Positions 1 through 10,100 of a DNA stretch of 64,000 nucleotides are shown here, one piece after another. How positions within the stretch are numbered: position 1 is the first letter of the stretch; the number at the start of each line of letters is the position of its first letter. The notes under the pieces are model-generated. The model was not told the DNA's origin, made no database searches, and worked only from the letters and a program-made list of their open reading frames with translations. The stretch is from Isoetes taiwanensis (taxonomy: Eukaryota > Streptophyta > Lycopodiopsida > Isoetales > Isoetaceae): positions 477,094-541,093 of the forward strand of contig JAJEKV010000250.1 in assembly GCA_021234155.1 (NCBI GenBank), in the 5' to 3' direction. The translations under genes and the position numbers were made by a program.

Positions 1-705
1 TTGGGGAATCTAGCGGAATCTTGGGATAATCTTTGAAAAACAAGGGAATCTCAATAGAATCTTAAGGAATCTATGAGAATCTCAAAAGAATCTAGGGGAA
101 TCTAAGAAAATTTTCAAAAAAGGTTTAAGAATCGAGGGAAATCTTGATGGAATTTTAGAGATCTAAGGGGATCTTCATAGAATTTAAGAGAATCTAGGAG
201 AACCTACATAGAATCTTGGGGAATCTAAACGAATCTACATAGAATCTTGGGAAATCTTTATAGAACCTTAAGAATCTAGGGGATCTATGTGGAATCTTAG
301 TGAATTGCGGGGAGATTCCAAGGGATCTAGGGAATCTTTGATAGTAGGTGTGTTCTACAGGGGAATCTTCATAGAATCTTAGGGAATCTAGAAGAATCTA
401 CATGGAATCTTGGAGAATCTAGAGGAATCTTAGGATAATATTTGGGAATCTAAGGGAATCTCAAGAGAATAGTTAAGAATCTAAAGGAATCTAGAGGAAT
501 CTTGGGATAACCTTCGGAATCAAGGAAATATCAAGAGAATCTTAAGGAATCTATGGGATTTAAAAGAATATAGGGGAATCTAATAGAATCTTCAAAAAAA
601 TGTTTGAGAATCTTGATGGAATCTCATAGAATCTAGTAAGATCTTCATAAAATCTAAGGGAATCTAGGAGAATCTACATAGAATTTTTCAGCTCATCTAG
701 TGCCG
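1..705 (+). repeat. Degenerate GAATCT array, copy 1
   Basis: Dense irregular repetition of the core GAATCT, usually preceded by G or GG and followed by short A/T/G-rich spacers. Spacing is mostly 9 to 14 bases. No open frame is maintained. The stretch 1-690 matches 5193-5880 almost base for base (a few substitutions and one-base indels), so one is a recent copy of the other. It stops abruptly near 700, where GC-richer unique sequence begins. Confidence 0.9.
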
Positions 706-1080
706 GATCTGCGCCTCGGCATTGCATCTCTGCTGCAAGGCGCGGAATTTCTTGCCCTGACGAAGTGGAGGATCGTCTTATAATGCCGGCGGATCATGCA
801 TGGCCTTCGTCTATGCTATGCTTTGATCGTTAATCAGATGCTATGCTATGCTATTTGCCTTGCTTCCATGTGGGTGGAGCTTATAATATGTAGATTTGCT
901 CTATCTATCCCGCTTGCATAAACGTCGTGAAGCTTTGTCATTACTAGTGGTCAGACGGGCATCCTTGAGGCGTTGTGAATATCGAGGTCAAAAAGATTTC
1001 TGTAGTGTTCTTTGAGTATAAATAGAGTTAGATTGGCCAAATTTTTCCAGTTCGCTCTCTACGCTTCCGTTTAAGGTATG
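700..1080 (+). promoter_or_regulatory. Promoter-like stretch with TATA box
   Basis: A canonical TATAAATAG lies at 1017-1025. About 25-30 bases downstream is a pyrimidine-rich start-like stretch, then a possible 5' splice donor (AAG|GTATGT near 1077). An ATGCT tandem repeat lies near 830-862. No recognisable coding exon follows, so this may be the promoter of a decayed gene or a retroelement LTR. The call rests on motif geometry only. Confidence 0.35.
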
Positions 1081-2850
1081 TCGCCTGTGAGTTTCTCTGC
1101 TTTTCTTTTGTTCTTCACAGTTGTTATCACAATATAGCTATGCTCTGTTTCTTAAGAATCCTTGGCGGGGTCGGATCCATTGCTTGGGATTGCAAAAAGC
1201 TTCTAAATGATGGCATGATTCATGCTCTAAGTAGCTCGATTTGTGCATAATCGATAAGTGTCCTAAGCAAAGCATGAAACAAAAAGGAAAAGATATTTTG
1301 TGGGAATATACGCTGAAATGGCCAAGTTGCATAATCGATAAGTGTAAAGATGACAAAAGACTATAGTAGAATGGCCTCCCCTTTGGAACAAGAATTGAAG
1401 ATTAGTGTTTTCTCGTTTATTGCAAATTGAATTCCCGCTCCATATTTTTAGCCTATTCCCTTGAAATGTTTAGATGTACTGGATAAACATTTACACGATT
1501 CCCTGCAGTATTCACATACTATGAGGCAGATCTAGTTGCAGAGTGTGCAGTTTGTATTTCGGAATTGGAAGAGAGCCAAGCAGGGCGCCGATTGCTTGCT
1601 TGTGGCCGTATTTTCCACACAGGTTTCATTAGCATTCTACGTGCCCCATGCGGGGTTAGTCGCGGCGAAAAATAATCTGTCCCAAATCAGAGCCTGGAAC
1701 AAAATCCCCTGCCTCAAAATGCCAGCGTCTCTGGTTTTATGATAAGTATTGTGGATTCGTCTTCCGAATTAGGCAAGGCTGAACGGGAGGCCGGATCCCC
1801 ATCTTCTTCTTTTTCTTTGGCTGCTTTGAAGGAGCTTAAAAGATTTCTTAGTTCCGGCAGAAGGTCGCAACATCCCAATTGAATTTTCATGCTTTTCCTC
1901 TAGCAAAAAATGGACAATTCTGGGCCAATGAATTAGAAAACCATATTAATATTTGCCCCAAAATGTTGGATGGGTGTCTATGGTCCCATATATCCAAAAA
2001 TATATACTCATCAATATCAATATGGCAACATCCCACTTCCAAGAGATCAAGCGATAATTGCATTCAATTCTATATGTTGTCAAGTGTTCTTATTATCTAA
2101 ACATCATAGTCCTCCTTTTGCCCTAGGTTTTAATCTCAATCATTCATTCTAAACTGCTATAGTACAAATGTTGTTTCTCTCCCTGCTAGAGGAAACAGCT
2201 AAAAATCAACAGCTGAAAATCAATTGTGTTACTTATTGTATGAGTCTCCAACTTTTTGTGTTGGAACCAAGGAAGCTCGTTGATTTCTAGTGGAAACAAA
2301 TTGCACCTCTCAAGGTTACCCATTAAAGTTGCAAGAGATTGCCTCGTCAAATATGTATCTCATCGAATTTTACTTTACAATAATCATTCCATCTAAATAT
2401 TTCTATTTGTGGTGTAAAATGTGACTTTTGCAAAAAGAGATCTTGAGCTTTTTCTTTTTCAGAGATTGACTTAGAAATATGTCTATGGGCAATGGTAATG
2501 GATCTATGGCTTTCTCTTAACCTTTAAATTTTGCTTTTATTATTCTTTTTAGGTTGTCAAAATCTTTCAAATTTGCAACAGTGAATGTTATCAGGTCCAA
2601 AATGTCTTGCATTCCCAATTCTGATTTAGGGGTGCTCGCCTTCTAATTTTGATTTTTTAAGAACGTTGCTATTATCCACCGTGCTCACTAAATTATTTCA
2701 TAGCTCCACTCTACAACATTACAAGCGCCCAAAAATCCACCCTCTTGTAGGGGTTGGCTACCGTCAAGTTTTTTCTTTTTACTCACTTTCGTACACACAA
2801 GGGGTTGGGAAAGAGTTGCGGCCGCCGCGATAAATTTCTTGTATATATAG
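1081..2850. other. Unassigned sequence, no recognised gene
   Basis: No family was recognised. Around 1536-1886 short open frames overlap in all three plus-strand phases; one ends in a 47-codon stretch from ATG 1739 to TGA 1882. None resembles a known domain. The rest is AT-rich with no clear repeat. It could be introns or UTR of a gene started at about 1050, or decayed transposon sequence. Confidence 0.3.
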
Positions 2851-3370
2851 ATATTAGGGTGGTCACATGGGGGGTGTTACATATTTATATTGATCTCGGC
2901 CGTCCATTTTTTAAGGTGGCAGTATGTCATGATCTGGATGTGGCATGCACAACATGTCTTGACCGTTGGATCAAAAGGGAAGGATAAATCCTAGCCCTTG
3001 ATTTTTGCAAGGAAGGTGCAAAGAAGATCCCTTAAAAGTGCTTTTTGGTGCAGCCAATCTCAGCCATTGGATCAAAAAGGGGAGGTGAAATCGTGGCGAT
3101 TAAGTATTTTATTTAATTGCAATTTTTTATTAAAGGAGGTGAGGTGGCACCCTTATTTAATTAAAAAAGTAATGATGTGACACCAACATTTATGAATGGA
3201 CTTTCTAGGAAGCTTCCTTTTTATAATCATCTTCAAGGGCCCGTAACTTACAGTAGAGGGGTCGGATGAAGGTGGGGCCCATGCCATTGGATTCCTCTCG
3301 TCGGGAACTTTTTAAAGAGTGGTGCCTTGGCATCATTCCATTGTAGTAAGAGTCAATGTGATCGAATACT
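2850..3370 (+). repeat. T-module of the composite repeat, copy 1
   Basis: A roughly 500-bp GC-richer module recurs at 4640-5140 and, in reverse complement, at 19640-20700 and 29060-29340. Hallmarks are several GTTGGATCAAAAGGG-like lines, a block reading AGGAGGTGAGGTGGCACCC, AGCTTCCTTTTT, and a final CCATTGGATTCCT followed by the GAATCT array. The constant order of module and array shows they are parts of one repeat unit. No coding frame was recognised. Confidence 0.75.
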
Positions 3371-4490
3371 GAGAATCTTCTTGGAATCATGGAATCTTAC
3401 AGAATCTATCGTAATTTAGGAGAATCTCCAAGAATCTTCATGGGATCTTAGAGAATTTAGAGGAATCTCAATGGAATATTAGGAAATCTATGGGAATCAC
3501 AAGAGAATCCTTGAGAATCTAAAGAATCCAAGGGAATCTTCATAAAATATTTTAGAATCAAGGGGAATGTTGGTGGAATCTTGGAGAATCTCGAGAATCT
3601 TCGTAGGAACTAGAGAATCTAGGGGAATCTACATAGTATATTAGGGAATCTTGGGGAATTTGGAGGAATCTTGAGATAATAGGAATCTGAGGAATCTTCA
3701 TAGAATCTTGGAGAAATTATGGGAATCTTGATGGAATCTTGGAGAATCTAAGGGAATTTTGATAGAACCTTGGAGAACCTAAGGGAATCTTTGTAGAATC
3801 CAATGGAATCTATAGGAATCTCAGGAGAATCTCTGGGAACCTTCATAAAATCTTTGACAATTTAGGGGAATCTTGATGGAACCTTGGAGAATCTAAAAGA
3901 ATCTATATAGGATCTTGAATAATCTAAGAGAATTGACATAGAATATTTAGTAATCTAAGGGAATCTTGGAAGAATCTTTGAGGGCCTAGGCCTATCTAAA
4001 GGAATCTGCATAGAATCTTTCAGAATTTAAGGGAATCTTGATGGAATCTTGGAGAATCGCGAGGAATCTACATGGAATTTTTGGGAATCTTGGAAGAATC
4101 TTTGGAGATCCACAGGAATCTAAGTGGATCTTAATAAAATCTTTGAGACTCCAGGGGAATCTTGATGGAATCTTGGAGAATCTAGGGTAATCTTTATAGA
4201 ATCTGAGGGAATCTAGGGGTAACCTAGATAGAACCTTGACAAACCTGGAGGGATCTTGGAATATTATTTGGGAATCTAGAAGAATCTCAAGAGAATCTTA
4301 GGGAATCTTAGAAGAATATTTGAAAATCTAGGAGAATCTAAAGGAATGTCTATAGAATCTTATAGAATCTCGAGGATTATCAAAGGGATCTTGTGGAATA
4401 TAAGGAAAAATTGATGGAATCTCAAAGTATCTAGGGGAATCTTTACATTACTTGGGGAATCCAAGAGAGTCTTTATAGAATCTTAGTTGG
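3370..4490 (+). repeat. Degenerate GAATCT array, copy 2
   Basis: About 1.1 kb of GAATCT-type repeats directly after a T-module, plus orientation. Variants such as GAACCT, GGATCT and AATATT show strong decay. It ends at the conserved end motif near 4490. Confidence 0.88.
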
Positions 4491-4640
4491 ATGGCTCTAC
4501 ATTTGGCTTTTTGGTCGAATTTGTACAATCCCTCATAGTACAACCACTTGTATGTATAAAATTATTCTATGTGTGCCTTGAAAACGATGTACCCATGGTG
4601 TATATGACATGTTAAAAATATGTAACACACTTCTTTCTTA
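4485..4640 (+). repeat. End motif and linker of the composite repeat
   Basis: The array ends in TTGGATGGCTC, then TCGAATTTGTACAAT, CCCTCATAGTACAACCACTTG and an AT stretch. The same end occurs at 6400-6470 and inverted at 18706-18785 and 20849-20900. The linker that follows (ACGATGTACCCATGG and nearby) matches, inverted, the sequence at 20680-20748. Units are therefore joined head to tail through this linker. Confidence 0.7.
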
Positions 4641-5140
4641 GGTCGGATTGGGGGCATTGATTGAGTGGTGGCGCGTGAGCCATTGGATTATGGATGAGTC
4701 ATGCATGGGGCATGCATGGCCATGCATAAGAACAACACATCCCTGGACCATCGGATCAAAGGGGAGGCGAAATCATGGCCCTTGATTTTTATAAGAAAGG
4801 TGCAAGGAAGCTTCATTAAAAGTGGATTTGGTGCAAGCAATTTTAACCGTTAGATCAAAAGGGGGAGGAGAAATCCTAGCCATTCATTTTCTTATTTAAT
4901 TAGATTTTTTTATATTCAAGGAGGTGAGGTGGCACTCTTATTTATTGAAAAGATAGTGAGGTGGCAACTTATTAATTATGAAGCTTTCTTAGAAGCTTCC
5001 TTTTTTGCATCGCCTTCAAATGACTTTATCTTGCGATGAAGGTCTCAGATCAAAGTGGGACCCACGCCATTGGATTCCTGTCATTAAATGCTTTCTAATG
5101 AGTAGTGGTTTGGCATCATTCCGTGCAATGTTGGATAATT
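4640..5140 (+). repeat. T-module of the composite repeat, copy 2
   Basis: Second plus-strand T-module, including the palindromic-looking CATGCATGGGGCATGCATGG block, two GGATCAAAAGGGG lines, AGGAGGTGAGGTGGCAC and the terminal CCATTGGATTCCT. It passes directly into the array at about 5140. The inverted copy at 20160-20700 preserves the same order. Confidence 0.75.
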
Positions 5141-6470
5141 TAGGGGAATATTCATAGAATCTAAGAGAATCTGAGAGAATCTATGTAGAAACTTGGGGAA
5201 TCTAGCGGAATCTTGGGATAATCTTTGAAAAACAAGGGAATCTCAATAGAATCTTAAGGAATCTATGAGAATCTCAAAAGAATCTAGGGGAATCTAAGAA
5301 AATCTTCAAAAAAGGTTTAAGAATCGAGGGAAATCTTGATGGAATTTTAGAGATCTAAGGGGATCTTCATAGAATTTAAGAGAATCTAGGAGAACCTACA
5401 TAGAATCTTGGGGAATCTAAACGAATCTACATAGAATCTTGGGAAATCTTTATAGAACCTTAAGAATCTAGGGGATCTATGTGGAATCTTAGTGAATTGT
5501 GGGAGATTCCAAGGGATCTAGGGGAATCTTTGATAGTAGGTGTGTTCTACAGGGGAATCTTCATAGAATCTTAGGGAATCTAGAAGAATCTACATGGAAT
5601 CTTGGAGAATCTAGAGGAATCTTAGGATAATATTTGGGAATCTAAGGGAATCTCAAGAGAATAGTTAAGAATCTAAAGGAATCTAGAGGAATCTTGGGAT
5701 AACCTTCGGAATCAAGGAAATATCAAGAGAATCTTAAGGAATCTATGGGATTTAAAAGAATATAGGGGAATCTAATAGAATCTTCAAAAAAATGTTTGAG
5801 AATCTTGATGGAATCTCATAGAATCTAGTAAGATCTTCATAAAATCTAAGGGAATCTAGGAGAATCTACATAGAATCTTGGGAAATCTAAAGAAATCTTC
5901 AGATAATCTTTGAAAATCTAGGGGAATCTTTGTAGAACCTTAAGAATCTAGGGGATGTTTATGGAATTTTAGGGAATTTATGGGGAATCCAAGGGCATCT
6001 AGGGGAATCTTTGACACTGGGTGTGTTCTAAAGGGGAATCTTCATGGAATCTAAAGAAATCTAGAAGAATCTACATGGAATCTTGAGGAATCTTAGGATA
6101 ATCTTTGGGAATCTAGGGGAATCTCAAGAGAATCTTTAAGAATCTAAAGGAATCTAAGCTAATCTTCATAAAATCTTTGAGTATCTAGAGAATCTTGGTT
6201 GAATCTTAGAGAATCTCTATAGAATCTTCATCGCACGACTTTAAATTTGATTTGTAGTTGAATTTGTACAATTCCTCGAGGAATAATCTGCGGATCTTGG
6301 GAAATATAAGCGAACATTGATGGAATCTCATAGAATCTAGGGAATTCTTCCTAGAGTCTTGGAGAATCTAAGAGAATCTTTATAGGAACTTCGTTGGATG
6401 GCACTGTGTTTGGCTTCTAGTCGAATTTGTATAGTCCCTCATAGTACAATAACTTGTATATATAACATTA
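5140..6470 (+). repeat. Degenerate GAATCT array, copy 3, with end motif
   Basis: About 1.25 kb of GAATCT repeats. The first 690 bases repeat window positions 1-690. A partial end motif occurs at 6235-6285 and the full one at 6400-6470. The array runs up to the left junction of the reverse-transcriptase element near 6495. Confidence 0.88.
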
Positions 6471-6529
6471 TACAGGCCATGTTAGAGATATGACCTAGTC
6501 CTAATACAGGCCATGTTATAGATGAAGTA

Positions 6530-8155
6530 ATGAAGGCATGGGAACAAACAGTTCAATATATGGAGGAAAAGTTGGGGAAATTCTGTACAAACAGAATTGA
6601 AAAAACAAAGGCATTCATTAAATGGCAAATTAAACAATGGGTGCTAGAAAGCAGCAGAAATAAGAAAAAAAGGATCAGAGTCCCAGAGAAAGTATGCACA
6701 TCAGAATGCATAAACGAAAAAATGTGGTTACAACAACATTTATACATATCAGGAGCTGATAAAGCTGAGAATACACCAGTATTCATATGTAAGAATTATA
6801 TAAGAAAATTAGCTCTTAACAGGGTTAATAGTAGCGACTTCTCTATGTGTATTGATGAGGACGGTTTTCCATGTTCCCCATTGGCAATCAAGGATAAATG
6901 TGTACAACACATGAAAGATATGGCTATGGTAAAGCCTAATAGGCTATTGGGACTACCGTATTTGATGGGAACTTATAAGGCACATAAGAGCAAGTTTAGA
7001 TGGCTAACAAATGCTGCAAATTGTATATTCACAGATTTGGCAGTCCTAATGACAGAAATTATTCAAACCTTAGTGCCTGCATTCAAGGAAATGTGCTATC
7101 AATTGGACTCCAAAATTAAAAAATTTATGGGGGTCAAAACTAGATCAGTTTGGTGGATTAATTCGACTATAGATCTAGCTGTCAACCTCCCACAACATAT
7201 CAGATATACATGGGTGGCAGATATAGCGAGATGCTATGAATCAATACCCTTGTCGGGTAATGATGGAATTACCACAATATGTGAAGTTATCTTCTCAAAA
7301 GCGTATGAAATGAATAACCCGCTTAGGTTGTATGTGCATAAAGTTGCAAATAGATACAAATGTTCTTGGAGAAAAGATGCATATAATTCAAACTCATGGG
7401 TTGAGATCAAATTGCAAGAGCTTATTGGATTGAATAATTATCTGCTCACTAATTGCTATGTACAAGTTGGGGATAGGGTTTGGAAGCAGATAAAAGGGAT
7501 CCCTATGGGATTTTCCTGTTCACCATTATGGTGTAACATATATCTGATGTTCTATGAATTCAACTTTATCAAAAGATTGGCGAGATTGGGAAAAGTGGAA
7601 TATCTAGCCTTGTTTGAGTATACATTTAAATATATGGATGACCTTGGCACATTCAACAATCCAATAATGGATGCATTTGTTGACCCAAGGCAATCAAGAA
7701 ATACAGATAATCCCTTTTGGATTTATCCGTTAGAATTCCTCGACATAAAGAAGGAGGATACACAACATATTTTGACCCAATTTGCTACTGAATTACCGAG
7801 GTGTAACTTCCTCAATATGCATATCCAGATTATAAACCAAGAACATGGGTCTTATATTACGACAAAGTTTGATAAGAGGAGATGGCTTCCATTCCAATTT
7901 GTACAGTACATACAATTAGCGTCAAATAGGAAAATCAGTCAATGCTATAATCTGATAATAGCTCAAGTAATTAGTCTACTTTATTTATGTAATTGCCCAG
8001 ATATGTTTTTGGAAGAGATAAAGAGGACCATGATGGTATTTAAGAATAACGGATTCTCTATTGACAGGCTTATAAGCACCATAAAAAAAGCTATTCATAA
8101 TGCGAAAGCCCAGGGTCACAATTGGAAAAGCAAGACGGATACAGAGATATCATAG
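6530..8155 (+). CDS. Reverse transcriptase of Penelope-like type, 5'-truncated but open
   Basis: 541 codons, uninterrupted. RT motifs in order: a K-x-H-K block in GTYKAHKSKFRW near residues 145-157, motif A ADIARCYESIPL near 229, motif B GIPMGFSCSPLWCN near 322, motif C YMDDL near 368, a FLNMHIQI block near 427 and a DKRRWLPFQFVQYI thumb-like block near 447-465. The two catalytic Asp of YMDD and the motif A Asp are present. GIPMG...SP and a single-chain RT with no protease, RNase H or integrase place it nearer the Penelope/TERT side than copia, gypsy or LINE RTs. No GIY-YIG endonuclease is seen after the RT. The ATG used is internal: the second copy has at least 107 more upstream codons. By eye it differs from the second copy at few positions and lacks that copy's stop and deletions. 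The exact clade is inference. Confidence 0.75.
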   Translation: MKAWEQTVQYMEEKLGKFCTNRIEKTKAFIKWQIKQWVLESSRNKKKRIRVPEKVCTSECINEKMWLQQHLYISGADKAENTPVFICKNYIRKLALNRVNSSDFSMCIDEDGFPCSPLAIKDKCVQHMKDMAMVKPNRLLGLPYLMGTYKAHKSKFRWLTNAANCIFTDLAVLMTEIIQTLVPAFKEMCYQLDSKIKKFMGVKTRSVWWINSTIDLAVNLPQHIRYTWVADIARCYESIPLSGNDGITTICEVIFSKAYEMNNPLRLYVHKVANRYKCSWRKDAYNSNSWVEIKLQELIGLNNYLLTNCYVQVGDRVWKQIKGIPMGFSCSPLWCNIYLMFYEFNFIKRLARLGKVEYLALFEYTFKYMDDLGTFNNPIMDAFVDPRQSRNTDNPFWIYPLEFLDIKKEDTQHILTQFATELPRCNFLNMHIQIINQEHGSYITTKFDKRRWLPFQFVQYIQLASNRKISQCYNLIIAQVISLLYLCNCPDMFLEEIKRTMMVFKNNGFSIDRLISTIKKAIHNAKAQGHNWKSKTDTEIS

Positions 8156-8892
8156 TACGTGGTATTTTAGAACTATAGGAAGCTGTATGGGAATGTCATG
8201 AAAAAATAAAAAAGGCTGCATGGCGCCTACATGGAATGATGGAATAGCAGAACAATGAAAAAAAGGAAGAAAAAGGGTTTGTCTAAAATAACATCTGTGA
8301 ACAGATGTCAAAAAATCGGCCCTATCTGCCTCGGCCGACATGCTCTGGTATGACTTTAAGATAAGTCGAATCATCCAAGTTAAGGGCCGGACATGGATCC
8401 GGAGACTGATTAGGATGCCGACATGATGAATAATGGCAAGAGCAAGCGCTGCCGCCTTGGCAGAAGATTGAATTTGCCCTGTACTTCCGGAGCTGGCAGA
8501 TAATCGTCTCGGCATCTGCATAACTTGAGATGTGCAATACAGGTTAGCATTAAAAAAGGTTTTTCTGGTTAATAGAGAACATTTATTCTGTTCATAGATT
8601 CCTTTAACTGTAGCAAATTCTAAATGCATATTATGCAGAAACGGATCCATCAAATGATCATGTGGACTTTGCCATAAAAATTAGTCTTTAAAGATCTGTG
8701 ACAGTCCAGAGGTAAGCATAGTATTTAAGGCTTCTGGATTTTTTAAATCAGAAAGACTTATAATCTAGGGAATATGACATGCCTTCTCTGAAACTAAGAG
8801 AGGACATTGATTATTTGCTTCCTAAAAGTACTTAAAGGCTCTTGTAATATTTGCTTTCAAAATTGTGACAGAATAAAAGGGGATAAGCGAAG
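8156..8892 (+). other. 3' region of the element, possible pseudo-LTR promoter
   Basis: Non-coding region after the RT stop, repeated at 13553-14281. It begins with a perfect hairpin (8291-8308). A GC-richer patch at about 8315-8530 differs between the two copies far more than the surrounding sequence. An AATAAAAGGGG stretch near 8872 lies just upstream of the ATG at 8893 and could serve as an upstream element. The lines in the complementary strand are not supported as genes. Confidence 0.45.
8291..8308 (+). terminator. Perfect hairpin just after the RT frame
   Basis: ACATCTGT GA ACAGATGT, an 8-bp perfect stem. It is conserved at 13665-13682 in the second copy. The role is unknown: it could be a 3'-end processing or RT-priming structure. 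The type is the nearest available label. Confidence 0.4.
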
Positions 8893-8976
8893 ATGAGTGA
8901 CATGCAGGAAGACATAAAGGATTCCAGTTTTATGGAGGTGGAGGAAGAGCCTGAGCATTTCCATGATGACACCCAG
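8893..8976 (+). CDS. Putative first exon of ORF1, located in the upstream copy
   Basis: An ATG at 8893 opens 28 codons rich in Asp and Glu (starts MSDMQEDIKDSS, ends HFHDDTQ) and ends at CAG|GTCAGC, a good 5' splice donor. The proposed acceptor is TTGTATAG| at 9773. Joining 8976 to 9774 keeps the frame exactly, because both the donor and acceptor codons are whole. The intron would be 797 bp. Reading through the donor gives a stop after six more codons. The same exon is conserved at 14282-14365 in the downstream copy. This suggests that the upstream truncated copy supplies promoter and start codon for the full copy. It is a splice prediction from sequence only. Confidence 0.55.
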
Positions 8977-9773
8977 GTCAGCAAATATAAGAAATGAGAT
9001 ATGATATGAAAAAGGGAGAGGCAAGTTCCAATATATGGCAGATTGCAATGATACTATGCATCTATATCTACCAAGCTAAGAACGTCCCATTTTCATGGTC
9101 TTAGTTCTTTAAATAGCTGGTAAAATATCTAGATGAAGGAACGAATATGCTTCTACTGGAATATTATATAGATGTTTTCTTATTATTTGTTCATTATTCG
9201 TTTGTGATTATTAAATAGGGGGATGGGGTAAAGTAATAGGGAAATGTGAACAGTATGGAAGGTAGGATTTACTGCATGATGATATAAGAATGCCTTAAAT
9301 TTTCTTGTTATTCATGACACCGATAACAAGGGGGGTTGTATAAAAAGCACTGACACCTGTCTTTCCATACCATGCATCTGTACTAACACATGTTTTTGGT
9401 TTTGGATGGTGGCAGGTGAGCTTTTCCCCAAGAAGATAGAAATTTAAGCGCAAATCGAGTATTCATCATGTGCAGTAACTAATTGTTGTATGGATTATAA
9501 GAAAGTACATTAATATTTCGGATCTATTACTCTAGCAGATAAATATGAGATGACAAAGGTAAAATCTTCTTACAGCTAATAGTAATATAGATCCCTAATA
9601 TAGGGAGGTTGCTAAAAAAATAGCATATATATACATATAAATTTGACCAGATAATGGTTACCACCTTATGTCCTATGATTAACAAAGTCATAGACATAGT
9701 CTATATCTATTAGTTGTATACATAAACTTTGGACGTCATATAAAGTTATCTGACTAGGTGGTTTCTTGTATAG

Positions 9774-10100
9774 ATTCCTGAACAAGAAGAAGGAGCAATA
9801 GAATGGCTTCAGGAACTCAAAGATATCGGGTATGGAGAAAATCAATGGATCCCAATTCCCGTTGTTCAAAACATCATGGTGTTGATGGCGGATGCCGCAG
9901 GATTACACGAGTACATTTTGAATAAGGAAAATGCACTAGGTGAGGATGATTTTTCAATTCTTAGTTCCCTTGATGCATCCCATTGGTTTAAGCTCTTCTA
10001 TACGTATAGAATTGGGGGTAATGTTCTTCAACAATTGAAGACATTCGAATCCCAAATATCGGATATGCTGGAATCAGAGCTGAAATTGATAAATGTATGA
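9774..10100 (+). CDS. ORF1, N-terminal segment (second exon)
   Basis: The open frame starts directly after a splice-acceptor-like TAG at 9771-9773 and runs 108 codons to TGA at 10098-10100; the first ATG in it is at 9876. The protein is acidic at first (IPEQEEGAIEWLQELKDIG) and then mixed. No family was recognised. It overlaps the next ORF by ATGA at 10097-10100. The next ORF's frame also reads sensibly a few codons upstream of its ATG, so the two probably were one ORF split by a one-base frameshift. Termination-reinitiation at the ATGA is the alternative. Confidence 0.5.
   Translation: MPEQEEGAIEWLQELKDIGYGENQWIPIPVVQNIMVLMADAAGLHEYILNKENALGEDDFSILSSLDASHWFKLFYTYRIGGNVLQQLKTFESQISDMLESELKLINV

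Larger units (their letters stand above)
6495..9640 (+). mobile_element. Penelope-like element, upstream copy, 5'-truncated
   Basis: This segment repeats 11954-15036 nearly base for base. It begins abruptly inside the reverse-transcriptase reading frame and runs through the 3' region to about 9640, where the next, longer copy starts at once. A 5'-truncated unit joined head to tail to a fuller unit is the pseudo-LTR arrangement known for Penelope-like elements. Thirteen bases at the left junction (ACAGGCCATGTTA near 6470 and again near 6502) are duplicated, suggesting microhomology at insertion. The family call rests on RT motifs and layout, without a search. Confidence 0.7.

Noticed and set aside
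1-6240. CRISPR-like array of short repeats
   Set aside because: Spacing is irregular, repeats are degenerate and 6-8 bases long, there are no unique spacers of constant length, and the context is a plant genome.
6553-6786. Minus-strand 77-codon frame in the RT (repeated at 12006-12239)
   Set aside because: Shadow of the RT frame; it is conserved only because the DNA is duplicated.
8156-9640. Hammerhead ribozyme in the pseudo-LTR
   Set aside because: Hammerheads are reported in Penelope-like elements, but no CTGANGA...GAAA core with fitting stems was found by eye on either strand.
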